From CAZQCI01 sp964592255 (GTDB lineage Bacteria; UBA10199; SBBF01), in contig CAZQCI010000001.1 of the NCBI GenBank assembly GCA_964592255.1, forward strand, positions 19,114 to 83,113: a stretch of DNA of 64,000 bases. Reading direction: 5' to 3'. Of the stretch, positions 1 through 7,695 are shown piece by piece. The notes below the pieces were generated by a model. The model ran no database searches. It worked only from the letters and a program-made list of their open reading frames with translations, and was not told where the DNA came from. The translations under genes and the position numbers were made by a program. Within the stretch, counting starts at the first letter, position 1, and each line of letters begins with the position of its first letter.

Positions 1-1632
1 AAATATTTTTTCTCAACCGATCATAAAATCATCGGGATGCAATATTTATTTACCGGGATGTTTATGGGATTAGCCGGCGGCTTTATGGCTTATGTGTTCC
101 GCATGCAGTTGGCTTTTCCTGGAATCAATGTTCCTGGCTTTGGCCCTGTTTCTCCTGCAGCTTATAACTCCCTCATTACAAACCATGGATCTATCATGAT
201 CTTTTGGTTTGCAATGCCAGTTTTAATTGCGGCCTTCGGCAACTATCTCATTCCTCTTATGATCGGATGCGATGATATGGTTTTCCCGCGCCTCAACCGA
301 CTTTCTTATCAAATTTTTCTTGTTAGTGTCATCGTTCTGTTTGCTTCCTTCTTTGTTCAAAATGGAGGGTTTGGAGGGGCCTGGACAGCCTACCCTCCTT
401 TATCTTCTAAAGCAGAATATAGTCTTACTCCCATGGGGGCACCTATATGGTTGTTAGCGGTGGCCCTAGAGTTTGTAGCCTTCTTGTTAGGGGGAATTAA
501 TTTCATCACTACACTCATGAATTCGCGGGCTAAAGGGATGAAGATGTATGACATCCCGATGGTCATTTGGATGATTGTCATCGCTAGTATTTTATTCATG
601 GCCTCGGTAGGGCCGTTAGTGGCAGGTGCGGTCATGCTGCTCTTCGATCAACTGTTAGGAACCTCATTCTACGATGCGGCCAAAGGTGGAGATCCGTTGT
701 TATGGCAACATTTATTTTGGTTTTTCGGTCATCCTGAAGTGTATGTTGTGTTGTTGCCTCCTATTGGAATGGTTGTGGAAGTGATCACTACTTTTTCACG
801 CAAAAAATTGTTTGGTTATAAGTCGTTGCTTTACAGTGTTTTTGTAACTGGAGTTTTAAGCTTCTTAGTTTGGGCCCACCATCAATTTGTAGCCGGAATC
901 GATCCACGCATGGCCAATATCTTTACGATAACCACCCTGCTCATTTCCGTACCCATTGCCGAAATTTGCTTTTTAATGATGGCGACACTTTATGGAGGAT
1001 CGATTGAATTCAAAACTCCTATGTTGTTCGCATTAGCTTTTTTAATGGAGTTTATTTTAGGAGGTGTCACCGGAATTTTCTTAGGGGCCTCAGGCTTGGA
1101 TATTTATTTTCACGACACTTACTTTGTTGTCGCCCACTTCCATTACACCTTTGTACCGATTGCCGTTATTGGTTTATTTACTGGAATCTATTACTGGTAT
1201 CCTAAAATGTTTGGTCGGATGATGTGTGAAAAATTGGGCAAAATTCACTTTTGGGGCACTATCATCCCTTTCAACGCTATCTTCATCCCTCTATTCATTT
1301 TAGGAATGCACGCTCATCACCGCCGTATTTATGATTATCGTAACTTTCCAGAATTAGCCACAACAGGGCAATTTCATTTAATGCAAATTGCCACAGTGGC
1401 TTTAATTGCAATGATCTTGTTTCAAGGTGTGTTCTTTTACAATTTCTTTAGAAGCTTGTTTAAAGGTGAAAAAGCTGGCTCCAATCCTTGGAAGGCCAAC
1501 ACTTTGGAATGGGTGGCTCCTTCCCCTCCTCCTCATGGCAACTTTAAAGAAATGCCCGAAGTTTATCGTGGGCCTTATGAATACTCTGTGCCAGGAAGAA
1601 AGTCGGACTACTGGCCGCAGAATGAACCTTAA
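1..1632 (+). CDS. ctaD: Cytochrome c oxidase subunit I (5'-truncated)
   Basis: This is the catalytic subunit of a heme-copper oxidase, which reduces O2 to water and pumps protons in the inner membrane. The frame is open from base 1 (KYFFSTDHKIIG before the first Met at 37), so the gene begins upstream of the window. Counting from base 1, the metal ligands are visible: His62 (heme a, NHGS), His244 in FGHPEVY with Glu246 (D-channel type, family A1), His293/His294 (CuB), and His379/His381 in VAHFHYTF (heme a3 and heme a). The K-channel lysine lies in EFKTPML. About 12 membrane helices are expected and the length fits the family. Subunit III follows 36 bases downstream, and coxB is presumably upstream of the window. 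CtaA and CtaB in the same operon support heme A loading. Identity is very secure. Confidence 0.97.
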   Translation, partial: KYFFSTDHKIIGMQYLFTGMFMGLAGGFMAYVFRMQLAFPGINVPGFGPVSPAAYNSLITNHGSIMIFWFAMPVLIAAFGNYLIPLMIGCDDMVFPRLNRLSYQIFLVSVIVLFASFFVQNGGFGGAWTAYPPLSSKAEYSLTPMGAPIWLLAVALEFVAFLLGGINFITTLMNSRAKGMKMYDIPMVIWMIVIASILFMASVGPLVAGAVMLLFDQLLGTSFYDAAKGGDPLLWQHLFWFFGHPEVYVVLLPPIGMVVEVITTFSRKKLFGYKSLLYSVFVTGVLSFLVWAHHQFVAGIDPRMANIFTITTLLISVPIAEICFLMMATLYGGSIEFKTPMLFALAFLMEFILGGVTGIFLGASGLDIYFHDTYFVVAHFHYTFVPIAVIGLFTGIYYWYPKMFGRMMCEKLGKIHFWGTIIPFNAIFIPLFILGMHAHHRRIYDYRNFPELATTGQFHLMQIATVALIAMILFQGVFFYNFFRSLFKGEKAGSNPWKANTLEWVAPSPPPHGNFKEMPEVYRGPYEYSVPGRKSDYWPQNEP

Positions 1633-1668
1633 TTATTAGAGGACCCGCCGCTGCCCAAGGGCTAAGGC

Positions 1669-2259
1669 GTGGCAAGAATTATGTCACAGGGAGTTCCCAT
1701 CGCTACCACTCGTTCAGCCACAGGTATTCGCACGGCTAAGCTCGCCACATGGTGGGTTATTGGTTCTGAAATTGTTATTTTCGGCGGTTTGTTAGTCGCC
1801 TATTTATTACTCAGAATCCGTAATGAAAGCTGGTCTCATGATGCCTCTCACACCATTACCATGGCTGGCGCTTTTAATACCCTTGTCCTTTTAACCTCTA
1901 GCTATTTTGTTGTGCTGGCTCACAAAGCGGCTGAAGAAGGAAATGGGGTCAAAGCTAACCGCTTTTTATGGTATACCATCTTAGGTGGACTCATTTTCAT
2001 GATGGTGAAAGCTTATGAATACACCACAGATATTTCTGAGGGCTTTACTTTATTTACAGGAGTTTTCTGGTCCTTTTATTACACCGCCACAGGATTACAC
2101 GGCTGCCACGTACTAGCAGGTATGGTCATTATGGCTATTGTCGGCAATGATGCCAAAAAAGGTAAAAATCTACATCGAGTAGAATGCATTGGCATTTACT
2201 GGCACTTTGTCGATCTTGTATGGATTTTTCTTTTTCCTTTGCTTTATATTGCGAAGTGA
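1669..2259 (+). CDS. ctaE: Cytochrome c oxidase subunit III (short form)
   Basis: This is a structural subunit of the aa3 oxidase that stabilises subunit I and proton uptake. At 196 residues it is the short form with about five helices rather than the seven-helix form of roughly 260 residues. Family motifs are TATGLHGCHVLAG and the C-terminal YWHFVDLVWIFLFPLLY. The longest reading starts with GTG at 1669; an ATG at 1681 four codons later is an equally plausible start, and neither has a strong Shine-Dalgarno sequence. It lies between ctaD and subunit IV, and a palindromic repeat (2261-2334) begins two bases after its stop codon. That repeat could affect mRNA stability between the two genes. 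Confidence 0.93.
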   Translation: MARIMSQGVPIATTRSATGIRTAKLATWWVIGSEIVIFGGLLVAYLLLRIRNESWSHDASHTITMAGAFNTLVLLTSSYFVVLAHKAAEEGNGVKANRFLWYTILGGLIFMMVKAYEYTTDISEGFTLFTGVFWSFYYTATGLHGCHVLAGMVIMAIVGNDAKKGKNLHRVECIGIYWHFVDLVWIFLFPLLYIAK

Positions 2260-2260
2260 T

Positions 2261-2334
2261 GTCATCGCGAGGCCTATAGGGCCGTGGCGATCCAGTCATG
2301 GGTTGCTTCGTCGCTTGAAGTTCCTCGCAATGAC
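2261..2334. repeat. Intergenic palindromic repeat (GTCATTGCGAGG type)
   Basis: The ends form an inverted repeat: the left end reads GTCATCGCGAGG and the right end, on the other strand, reads GTCATTGCGAGG (one mismatch in 12). The interior keeps the GGCGATCCA and TTGCTTCGTCGCTT blocks seen in a widespread class of bacterial intergenic palindromes. It fills the gap between two oxidase subunit genes without breaking the operon. Copy number in this genome cannot be seen here; no second copy occurs in the window. Confidence 0.75.
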
Positions 2335-2344
2335 ATAATAACTT

Positions 2345-2650
2345 ATGTCAAACGAACAGGCACATTCTCACACGAACTATTTTAAAATCTGGGCTACACT
2401 AGTTGTCCTTTTAGTCATCAGCGTTTTGGGACCTATGCTCGGCATCAAGGCCATTACCCTCATTACCGCTTTTGGTATTGCCATTGTTAAAGCTTTTATG
2501 GTGGCCTCCTACTTCATGCACTTAAATGTAGAAAAAAAATATATTTGGTACATGCTGCTCACCATGCTGGCATTGATGATTTTTTTCTTTTTCGCCATTG
2601 CTCCCGATATCATGAATACTTCAGGAACGAATTGGCGTAGCATCCCATGA
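2345..2650 (+). CDS. ctaF: Cytochrome c oxidase subunit IV (prokaryotic type)
   Basis: A small membrane subunit of 101 residues with three predicted helices (about 14-35, 38-60 and 68-90). The central AFMVASYFMHL stretch is typical of the bacterial subunit IV family found with caa3/aa3 oxidases. It supports assembly or stability of the complex and has no catalytic role. It starts at an ATG without a clear ribosome site, just after the palindromic repeat. Its stop overlaps the next start by four bases, which suggests translational coupling. The assignment rests on the motif, size and operon position. Confidence 0.88.
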   Translation: MSNEQAHSHTNYFKIWATLVVLLVISVLGPMLGIKAITLITAFGIAIVKAFMVASYFMHLNVEKKYIWYMLLTMLALMIFFFFAIAPDIMNTSGTNWRSIP

Positions 2651-3210
2651 CATCGCCGTCAAAAAAAACAGCTATCTCCAATCCCGTTTTGGGCATGCTG
2701 TTTTTTATCTTTACAGAACTGATGGTGTTCTCCGCCTTTATCAGTGCCTATAGCATCGTCCGCTCTAGTGCTATTAACTGGCCTCCACTGGACCAGCCCA
2801 GACTTCCTGTTTTAGCTACAGCCTTTAATTCCGCAGCCCTTCTCCTAAGCGGCTTTTTACTTTATGGAGGCTATCGATTCTTTCTAAAAGAAGGCTCTTC
2901 GAAACGGGTCAAACACTTCTTTTTTGCATCCTTAGTTTTAGGTTTATTTTTTGTCTGCTTTCAAGGGTGGGAATGGGTCAAACTTATTCGGTTTGGCTTA
3001 ACCATGACCTCCAGTGTGTACGGTAGTTTCTTCTATCTCATTATTGGTTTTCATGGTCTGCATGTTTTGGCTGCGTCCTTCACTTTAAGCTACGCCTACC
3101 ATCGTTTATCAAAGAGTTTGCTCCGGCGTGAAGTTTTTGCAGCCTGTTTGTGTTTCTGGATTTTTGTAGTTGGAGTATGGCCTTGTATTTATTATTGGGT
3201 ATATTTCTAA
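2647..3210 (+). CDS. Second subunit-III-like heme-copper oxidase protein
   Basis: A 187-residue membrane protein of the cytochrome c oxidase subunit III family with about five helices and the family signature IIGFHGLHVLAASF. It is the second such gene in this operon. It differs from the first copy at the C-terminus: the usual YWHFVDxVW block reads FWIFVVGVW, so the conserved His and Asp are gone. It could be a diverged accessory subunit or an assembly factor. It overlaps the subunit IV gene by four bases, and its stop overlaps the next ATG by one base, so it is tightly coupled in the operon. Confidence 0.82.
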   Translation: MTSPSKKTAISNPVLGMLFFIFTELMVFSAFISAYSIVRSSAINWPPLDQPRLPVLATAFNSAALLLSGFLLYGGYRFFLKEGSSKRVKHFFFASLVLGLFFVCFQGWEWVKLIRFGLTMTSSVYGSFFYLIIGFHGLHVLAASFTLSYAYHRLSKSLLRREVFAACLCFWIFVVGVWPCIYYWVYF

Positions 3211-3407
3211 TGAAAACATTAAATATATTCATTTTAATCGCCCTGATTTTTATCCCTACCCTATCGATGGCCTGTGATATGTGCGTTTCTGGAACGGGAG
3301 GAAGCGTGGGGGCTTTCCGTTGGTCCTCTCTATTTCTTAGTGTGATGCCATTTGGATTTTTTGGCTCCCTTTTTTTCTATCTACGTCATAAGATGAAAAA
3401 CTTGTAA
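3210..3407 (+). CDS. Small exported/membrane protein with CxxC, oxidase operon
   Basis: A 65-residue protein not recognised by name. The ATG at 3210 shares its A with the stop of the preceding gene and is preferred over an upstream in-frame ATG at 3150 that would overlap that gene by 61 bases. It has a hydrophobic N-terminal helix resembling a signal sequence (IFILIALIFIPTLSMA), then CDMCVSGTGGS, then a second helix ending in basic residues (RHKMKNL). The CxxC just after the first helix would face the periplasm. A copper-handling or redox role in oxidase assembly is only an inference from its position. Confidence 0.6.
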   Translation: MKTLNIFILIALIFIPTLSMACDMCVSGTGGSVGAFRWSSLFLSVMPFGFFGSLFFYLRHKMKNL

Positions 3408-3408
3408 C

Positions 3409-3816
3409 ATGCCTTCTTTATTATTACCAAAACTGATTGCATCTCTTAATGCCATTAGCCTTTTTTTGCTTCTTTCTGCTTTCATAGCAGTCAAACAGAA
3501 AAAATTTGACCTACATAAAAAACTGATCCTAGCAGCTTTAGTTTCTTCCACCCTTTTTCTGACTTGCTATCTGATCCATCATTACCAAGTAGGTTCGATC
3601 CCTTATCCTCGTCACGATTGGACGCGCACGGTTTATTTTTTAATTTTAATTCCTCATGTCATTTTAGCAGTCGGTATGTTGCCTTTTTTAGTGATGGCCC
3701 TGCGTTATGCTTTTCAAGATCAGCGAGAAAAACACAAAAAAATAGTCCGTTGGGTTTTTCCAATTTGGGTCTATGTTTCTTTTACAGGCATTGTTGTTTA
3801 CTTCATGTTGTATTAG
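3409..3816 (+). CDS. ctaM: DUF420 membrane protein, CtaM-like oxidase assembly factor
   Basis: A 135-residue protein with four predicted helices. It resembles the DUF420 family, whose Bacillus member YozB/CtaM is needed for cytochrome c oxidase biogenesis. Features typical of the family are the paired His in YLIHHYQVG, the segment PHVILAVGMLPF and the final helix after RWVFPIWVYVS. It starts one base after the previous stop and is followed 13 bases later by ctaA, so it sits in the heme A/oxidase assembly part of the operon. The family call is firm; the exact assembly step is inferred from the Bacillus homologue. Confidence 0.85.
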   Translation: MPSLLLPKLIASLNAISLFLLLSAFIAVKQKKFDLHKKLILAALVSSTLFLTCYLIHHYQVGSIPYPRHDWTRTVYFLILIPHVILAVGMLPFLVMALRYAFQDQREKHKKIVRWVFPIWVYVSFTGIVVYFMLY

Positions 3817-3829
3817 GTAGCCTTTAATT

Positions 3830-4786
3830 ATGCGGCTTCTTATTCTTTCAACTACTTTTCTAGCCTTTATTGTCATCATTTTTGGAGCTTTTGTTCGTTT
3901 ATCTGATGCCGGGCTTGGTTGCCCAGATTGGCCTGGTTGTTATGGACATCTTTCCGTATCCGCAGCTCAAGAGGCAGGACAAACTCTAGAAGCCCCTAAA
4001 GCTTGGAAAGAAATGATTCATCGTTATGCGGCAGGAACATTGGCTTTGATGATTCTGGCCATTTTTGTTTTTTCATTAGTTCAGCGCCGCCGACATCCTT
4101 CCACTCCGCTTCTTCTTCCAACGCTGTTGATGGTCATGGTTTTATTTCAAGCTCTTCTTGGAATGTGGACAGTCACTTTAAAACTCAATCCACTCGTCGT
4201 TTTAGGACACTTGCTCGGTGGCTTTGCTACTTTGAGTTTATTGTGGGTGTTATTCATACAATGGCATAACCGTGGGATGACTCTTACAAGAACCCCCTCA
4301 CGCTTAACCACACTCGCACTCTTCCTTCTCATTCTCCAAATTATTTTGGGAGGCTGGACTTCCTCTAATTATGCCGCCTTCGTCTGCCCTGACTTTCCCA
4401 CTTGTCTCGGGCATTGGTGGCCTACCATGAGTTTGAAAGAGGCCTTCACATTCTGGCAGCAAATAGGCCCTAATTACGAAGGGGGTGTCATGGGCTTAGA
4501 GGCACGAGTCACCATTCAAATGATGCATCGGTTGGGCGCCTTATTAGTTTTTGTAGTCTTTGTTGTGCTAGGCATTCAAAATTTATGCTTAAACGAAAAA
4601 CGTTTTAAAAGAATAGGGTTTCTCATCACTCTTCTGCTTCTTATTCAAATTGCCTTAGGCATCGGCAATGTTTTGCTGGCTCGTCCCTTAGGAATTGCCG
4701 TAGCCCACAATGGTGTGGCCGCTTTACTTCTTTTAACTACCCTCACTTTAATCTACTCATCAAACCCAAAAGGAGTTAAACTTTAA
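3830..4786 (+). CDS. ctaA: Heme A synthase
   Basis: A COX15/CtaA-family membrane enzyme that oxidises the C8 methyl group of heme O to the formyl group of heme A. It has 318 residues and about eight helices. The N-terminal GLGCPDWPGCYG carries the extracytoplasmic cysteine pair, and a second pair is in VCPDFPTCLGHWWP. Heme-ligand histidines are seen in MIHRYAAG, LGHLLGGF, MMHRLGA and VAHNGVAA. It lies 13 bases after the CtaM gene, with ctaB, encoding the preceding enzyme of the pathway, downstream. Together these genes indicate that the oxidase at the window start is a true aa3 type. Confidence 0.95.
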   Translation: MRLLILSTTFLAFIVIIFGAFVRLSDAGLGCPDWPGCYGHLSVSAAQEAGQTLEAPKAWKEMIHRYAAGTLALMILAIFVFSLVQRRRHPSTPLLLPTLLMVMVLFQALLGMWTVTLKLNPLVVLGHLLGGFATLSLLWVLFIQWHNRGMTLTRTPSRLTTLALFLLILQIILGGWTSSNYAAFVCPDFPTCLGHWWPTMSLKEAFTFWQQIGPNYEGGVMGLEARVTIQMMHRLGALLVFVVFVVLGIQNLCLNEKRFKRIGFLITLLLLIQIALGIGNVLLARPLGIAVAHNGVAALLLLTTLTLIYSSNPKGVKL

Positions 4787-4799
4787 TAAAGGAGAATGT

Positions 4800-5288
4800 A
4801 TGCTTCCCCTAAAATGGCAACTCATAGCAATTCCTGTCACATTACTTTATGCCAATATTTTTGAATGGCTTTTTCACAAATATATTTTGCATGGTTTAGG
4901 AAGAAAAAAGAATAGTTTTTGGAGTTTCCATTGGCAGGAACATCATGTGGAAGCCAGAAAAAATGGTTTTTTAGACCCACACTATAAACGTTCTCTCTGG
5001 AGTTGGAATTCAAAATCCAAAGAAGCTTTGGCTTTAACTGTCCATGTAGTCATACTCTTTCCCATCGTTTTTTATGCTCCGATTATTTATCTCACGGTCA
5101 TTTATGCCTCGCTTCGTTATTATTTCACTCACAAAAAATCCCATTTAGATCCAGAATGGGCCAAAAGGAAGCTCCCTTGGCATTACGACCATCATATGGG
5201 TAAAAATCAGCACGCCAACTGGGGTGTAACCCGTCCTTGGTTTGATTGGGTCATGGGAACAAGAGAAAAAATGGAAAACCGTCCTTAA
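4800..5288 (+). CDS. Histidine-box membrane hydroxylase-like protein
   Basis: A 162-residue membrane protein that resembles the fatty acid hydroxylase/sterol desaturase superfamily. Eight or more histidines form the di-iron pattern: H26xxxxH31, H44xxxH48H49, H111xxxH115, and H128xxH131H132 followed by H138 in HANWG. Hydrophobic stretches cover about residues 5-25 and 78-105. The substrate is unknown. It lies between ctaA and ctaB with a good ribosome site (AAAGGAG) and is co-directional with both, so a role linked to respiration, or to a lipid or isoprenoid, is possible but unproven. It is shorter than typical members of 200-300 residues. Confidence 0.75.
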   Translation: MLPLKWQLIAIPVTLLYANIFEWLFHKYILHGLGRKKNSFWSFHWQEHHVEARKNGFLDPHYKRSLWSWNSKSKEALALTVHVVILFPIVFYAPIIYLTVIYASLRYYFTHKKSHLDPEWAKRKLPWHYDHHMGKNQHANWGVTRPWFDWVMGTREKMENRP

Positions 5289-5390
5289 TCGCTTTTAAGT
5301 TTATTTTAAATTATAAAAAGTGTTCATCCAGCTCCCCCTTCCGAAAAGAGTTGAGGTTTTAAAACCTTCCGTGATAAGAAACCCCTTCCC

Positions 5391-6251
5391 ATGTTTGCCT
5401 ACTTAAATCTGACAAAGCCACGTATCAGTTTGCTTTTTGCCATCACGGGTTTAACCGCCTTGATCATGGAAGGAAGTCTTTCTTATCAATCGACTCGTTT
5501 GTGGATTTTAGTAGCCGCTATCTTCATGACAGGAGGGGCCGCGAACGCCCTCAACCAATATTTTGAACGGGACGTGGATAAACAAATGGCCCGCACTGCT
5601 AAAAAACGTCCTTTGCCATTAGGGAAAATGACACCCATGGCTGCATTAATTTTTAGCATCGGCATGGGAGCCTTAGGCACTTATCTTTTATGGCATTACG
5701 GCACTCCTTTAGCCGCCTTTCTTGGTTTAGCTACAATCGCTTTCTACAGTTTTTACTATACGTTATGGCTTAAACCCCGCACTCCTTATAACATTGTCAT
5801 TGGAGGAGCCGCTGGAGCGACAGGGCCTCTCATTGGTTGGGCAGCAGCAACAGGAACCCTTTCTTGGGCATCGTTTGTGATGTTTCTTATCATTTTCTTT
5901 TGGACTCCACCTCATTTTTGGGCGCTCGCTCTATGTTGCAAAGAAGATTACAAAACCGTTTCTTACCCTATGTTTCCACTGGTTAAAGGAGACGCCGCTA
6001 CACGCTCACAAATTTTGTGGTATTCCTTAAGCTTGCTTCCTCTTTCAGCCAGCTTGTACTTTCTTAAAAGTTCCGGACTTTTTTTCTTCTTTACCTCTTT
6101 AGCGCTCAATTTAATTTTTATCTGGCAAGCCTGGCGAGCCTATCAACAAAAAACCATTAAAGTTTATTGGCAGCTATTTGCGTATTCGATTGTATATTTA
6201 TTGGTTTTGTTTGTTGTAATGATGATTGATTTGAATTTTAAAAAACCATGA
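5391..6251 (+). CDS. ctaB: Protoheme IX farnesyltransferase (heme O synthase)
   Basis: A UbiA-superfamily prenyltransferase that joins farnesyl diphosphate to heme B to give heme O, the substrate of CtaA. Its 286 residues form about eight or nine helices. The catalytic loop is clear: NALNQYFERDVDKQMART at about residues 53-69, with the Asp-rich metal site, and a second loop around WLKPRTPYN and the FWTPPHFWALAL motif typical of CtaB. A 102-base gap separates it from the hydroxylase-like gene and contains a short perfect palindrome (5354-5367), so it may have its own promoter. Its last four bases overlap the MFS gene start. Confidence 0.95.
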   Translation: MFAYLNLTKPRISLLFAITGLTALIMEGSLSYQSTRLWILVAAIFMTGGAANALNQYFERDVDKQMARTAKKRPLPLGKMTPMAALIFSIGMGALGTYLLWHYGTPLAAFLGLATIAFYSFYYTLWLKPRTPYNIVIGGAAGATGPLIGWAAATGTLSWASFVMFLIIFFWTPPHFWALALCCKEDYKTVSYPMFPLVKGDAATRSQILWYSLSLLPLSASLYFLKSSGLFFFFTSLALNLIFIWQAWRAYQQKTIKVYWQLFAYSIVYLLVLFVVMMIDLNFKKP

Positions 6252-7414
6252 AAAATAAACCTCTCTTAGCCATATTTCTGGTGGTTTTCATCGATCTCAT
6301 CGGCTTCGGTATGGTGGTACCGATTCTACCCTACTACGCCAAGCAGTTAGGAGCATCTCCTTCCACTTTAGGTTGGCTCATGATGTGCTATTCCGGAATG
6401 CAGTTTTTATTTTCTCCTTTTTGGGGAAAACTCTCAGACCGAATCGGACGTCGTCCAGTATTACTGACATGTATCTTGGGATTAGCAACTTCCATGATCT
6501 TTTTAGGAATGGCCAAATCTCTTGCAGGCCTTTTTGCAGCACGCCTCTTAACGGGCTTTTTTGGAGCCAATATTTCCACAGCGGCCGCCTACATTGCAGA
6601 CATCACAAAACCGGAAGAACGTTCCAAAGGCATGGGCATGATCGGGGCTGCGTTTGGCCTTGGTTTTTTATTCGGACCCGCCTTTGGAGGGCTTTTGTCA
6701 AAATGGGGATACGGGACATCTGGTTTTGTCGCAGGAACCTTATCCGCACTCAATTTCTTTTTTGCTTTAGCCGTTATTAAAGAGCCAAACTTATCTGAAG
6801 AAGAACGTGAAGAACACCGTCATCGCCCATCAGGCAATGCTATCTTAGCAACCCTCAAAGAACCACGGACAGGCTTACTCGTCATTGTTTTTTTCATTGT
6901 AACCCTTGGCATGGCTCAATTAGAAACCACCTTTGGATTATTTTTACTCGACCGTTTTAATTTGGATGCCAAACATGCCGGATTTATCTTAGCCTTCATT
7001 GCTTTAATGATGGCGTTTGTTCAAGGTGGGGGCATTGGAAAATTAGTAGCAAAATATGGCGAGGTTAAACTGATCATGCTTGGAACTATAGCGATGACTA
7101 TGGCCATGATTGGCTCCGGATTGAGTGGGGCTATTTGGATATTTATTATTTTCTGTTCTTTGCAAGGCTTAGGTTATGGAATCACAAACCCTACTTTACA
7201 AGGATTAATGTCCAAAATGTCTTCTAAAAAAACACAAGGAGCCACGATGGGGGTCTATCAATCTGCAGGAAGTTTAGGCCGTGTTATAGGTCCTATCTCA
7301 GCTGGCTATTTATTTGAACATGCGGGTCCCGCATTTCCCTTCTATGTCGCTTCTATTTTATTTGGGATTTCGTTTGTAATTATCACCATTAAAAACAGTG
7401 TGTGGTTTGAATAA
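6248..7414 (+). CDS. MFS transporter, tetracycline/drug efflux type
   Basis: A 388-residue, 12-helix major facilitator. The N-terminal half has the family start LVVFIDLIGFGMVVPILP and the loop 2-3 motif GKLSDRIGRRPVLL, both typical of the TetA-like DHA1 subgroup. A hydrophilic central loop (EPNLSEEEREEHRHRPSG) separates the two halves. It is an inner-membrane proton-coupled exporter; the substrate cannot be told from sequence. The start ATG overlaps the ctaB stop by four bases, so it is translated from the oxidase assembly operon, an unusual partner for a drug-type exporter. Confidence 0.85.
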   Translation: MKNKPLLAIFLVVFIDLIGFGMVVPILPYYAKQLGASPSTLGWLMMCYSGMQFLFSPFWGKLSDRIGRRPVLLTCILGLATSMIFLGMAKSLAGLFAARLLTGFFGANISTAAAYIADITKPEERSKGMGMIGAAFGLGFLFGPAFGGLLSKWGYGTSGFVAGTLSALNFFFALAVIKEPNLSEEEREEHRHRPSGNAILATLKEPRTGLLVIVFFIVTLGMAQLETTFGLFLLDRFNLDAKHAGFILAFIALMMAFVQGGGIGKLVAKYGEVKLIMLGTIAMTMAMIGSGLSGAIWIFIIFCSLQGLGYGITNPTLQGLMSKMSSKKTQGATMGVYQSAGSLGRVIGPISAGYLFEHAGPAFPFYVASILFGISFVIITIKNSVWFE

Positions 7415-7423
7415 GGAGGCCCA

Positions 7424-7684
7424 ATGCCTGTCTACGAATATCAATGCACTCAATGCAAAAAAACTTTTGATTATCTCCAAAAAATAACGGATGCCCCTAA
7501 GAAAAAATGCGAAAAATGTGGCGGTAAACTTGAAAAATTATTGTCCACGGGTGGTTTTCAATTAAAAGGAAGTGGTTGGTATAAGACAGACTATGCCTCT
7601 AAACCAGCCAATGACTCAGGGGTTTCACCTTCTTCAGGTTCGAATACAAAACCCAAAACTGATAGTACCAAAAAAAGTGATTAG
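7424..7684 (+). CDS. FmdB-type zinc ribbon protein
   Basis: An 86-residue protein of the FmdB/CxxC regulatory family: MPVYEYQCTQCKKTFDY, then CEKCGGKLEKLLS, giving one four-cysteine zinc ribbon, followed by the conserved FQLKGSGWYKTDY. The C-terminal 25 residues are Ser/Lys/Pro-rich and probably disordered. The family is widespread and its function is poorly known; it is often called a putative regulator. It has a strong ribosome site (AAGGAGG) and lies 9 bases after the MFS gene, so it is the last gene of this operon. It converges on purH with an 11-base gap. Confidence 0.85.
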   Translation: MPVYEYQCTQCKKTFDYLQKITDAPKKKCEKCGGKLEKLLSTGGFQLKGSGWYKTDYASKPANDSGVSPSSGSNTKPKTDSTKKSD

Positions 7685-7695
7685 AACCTTGAAGA

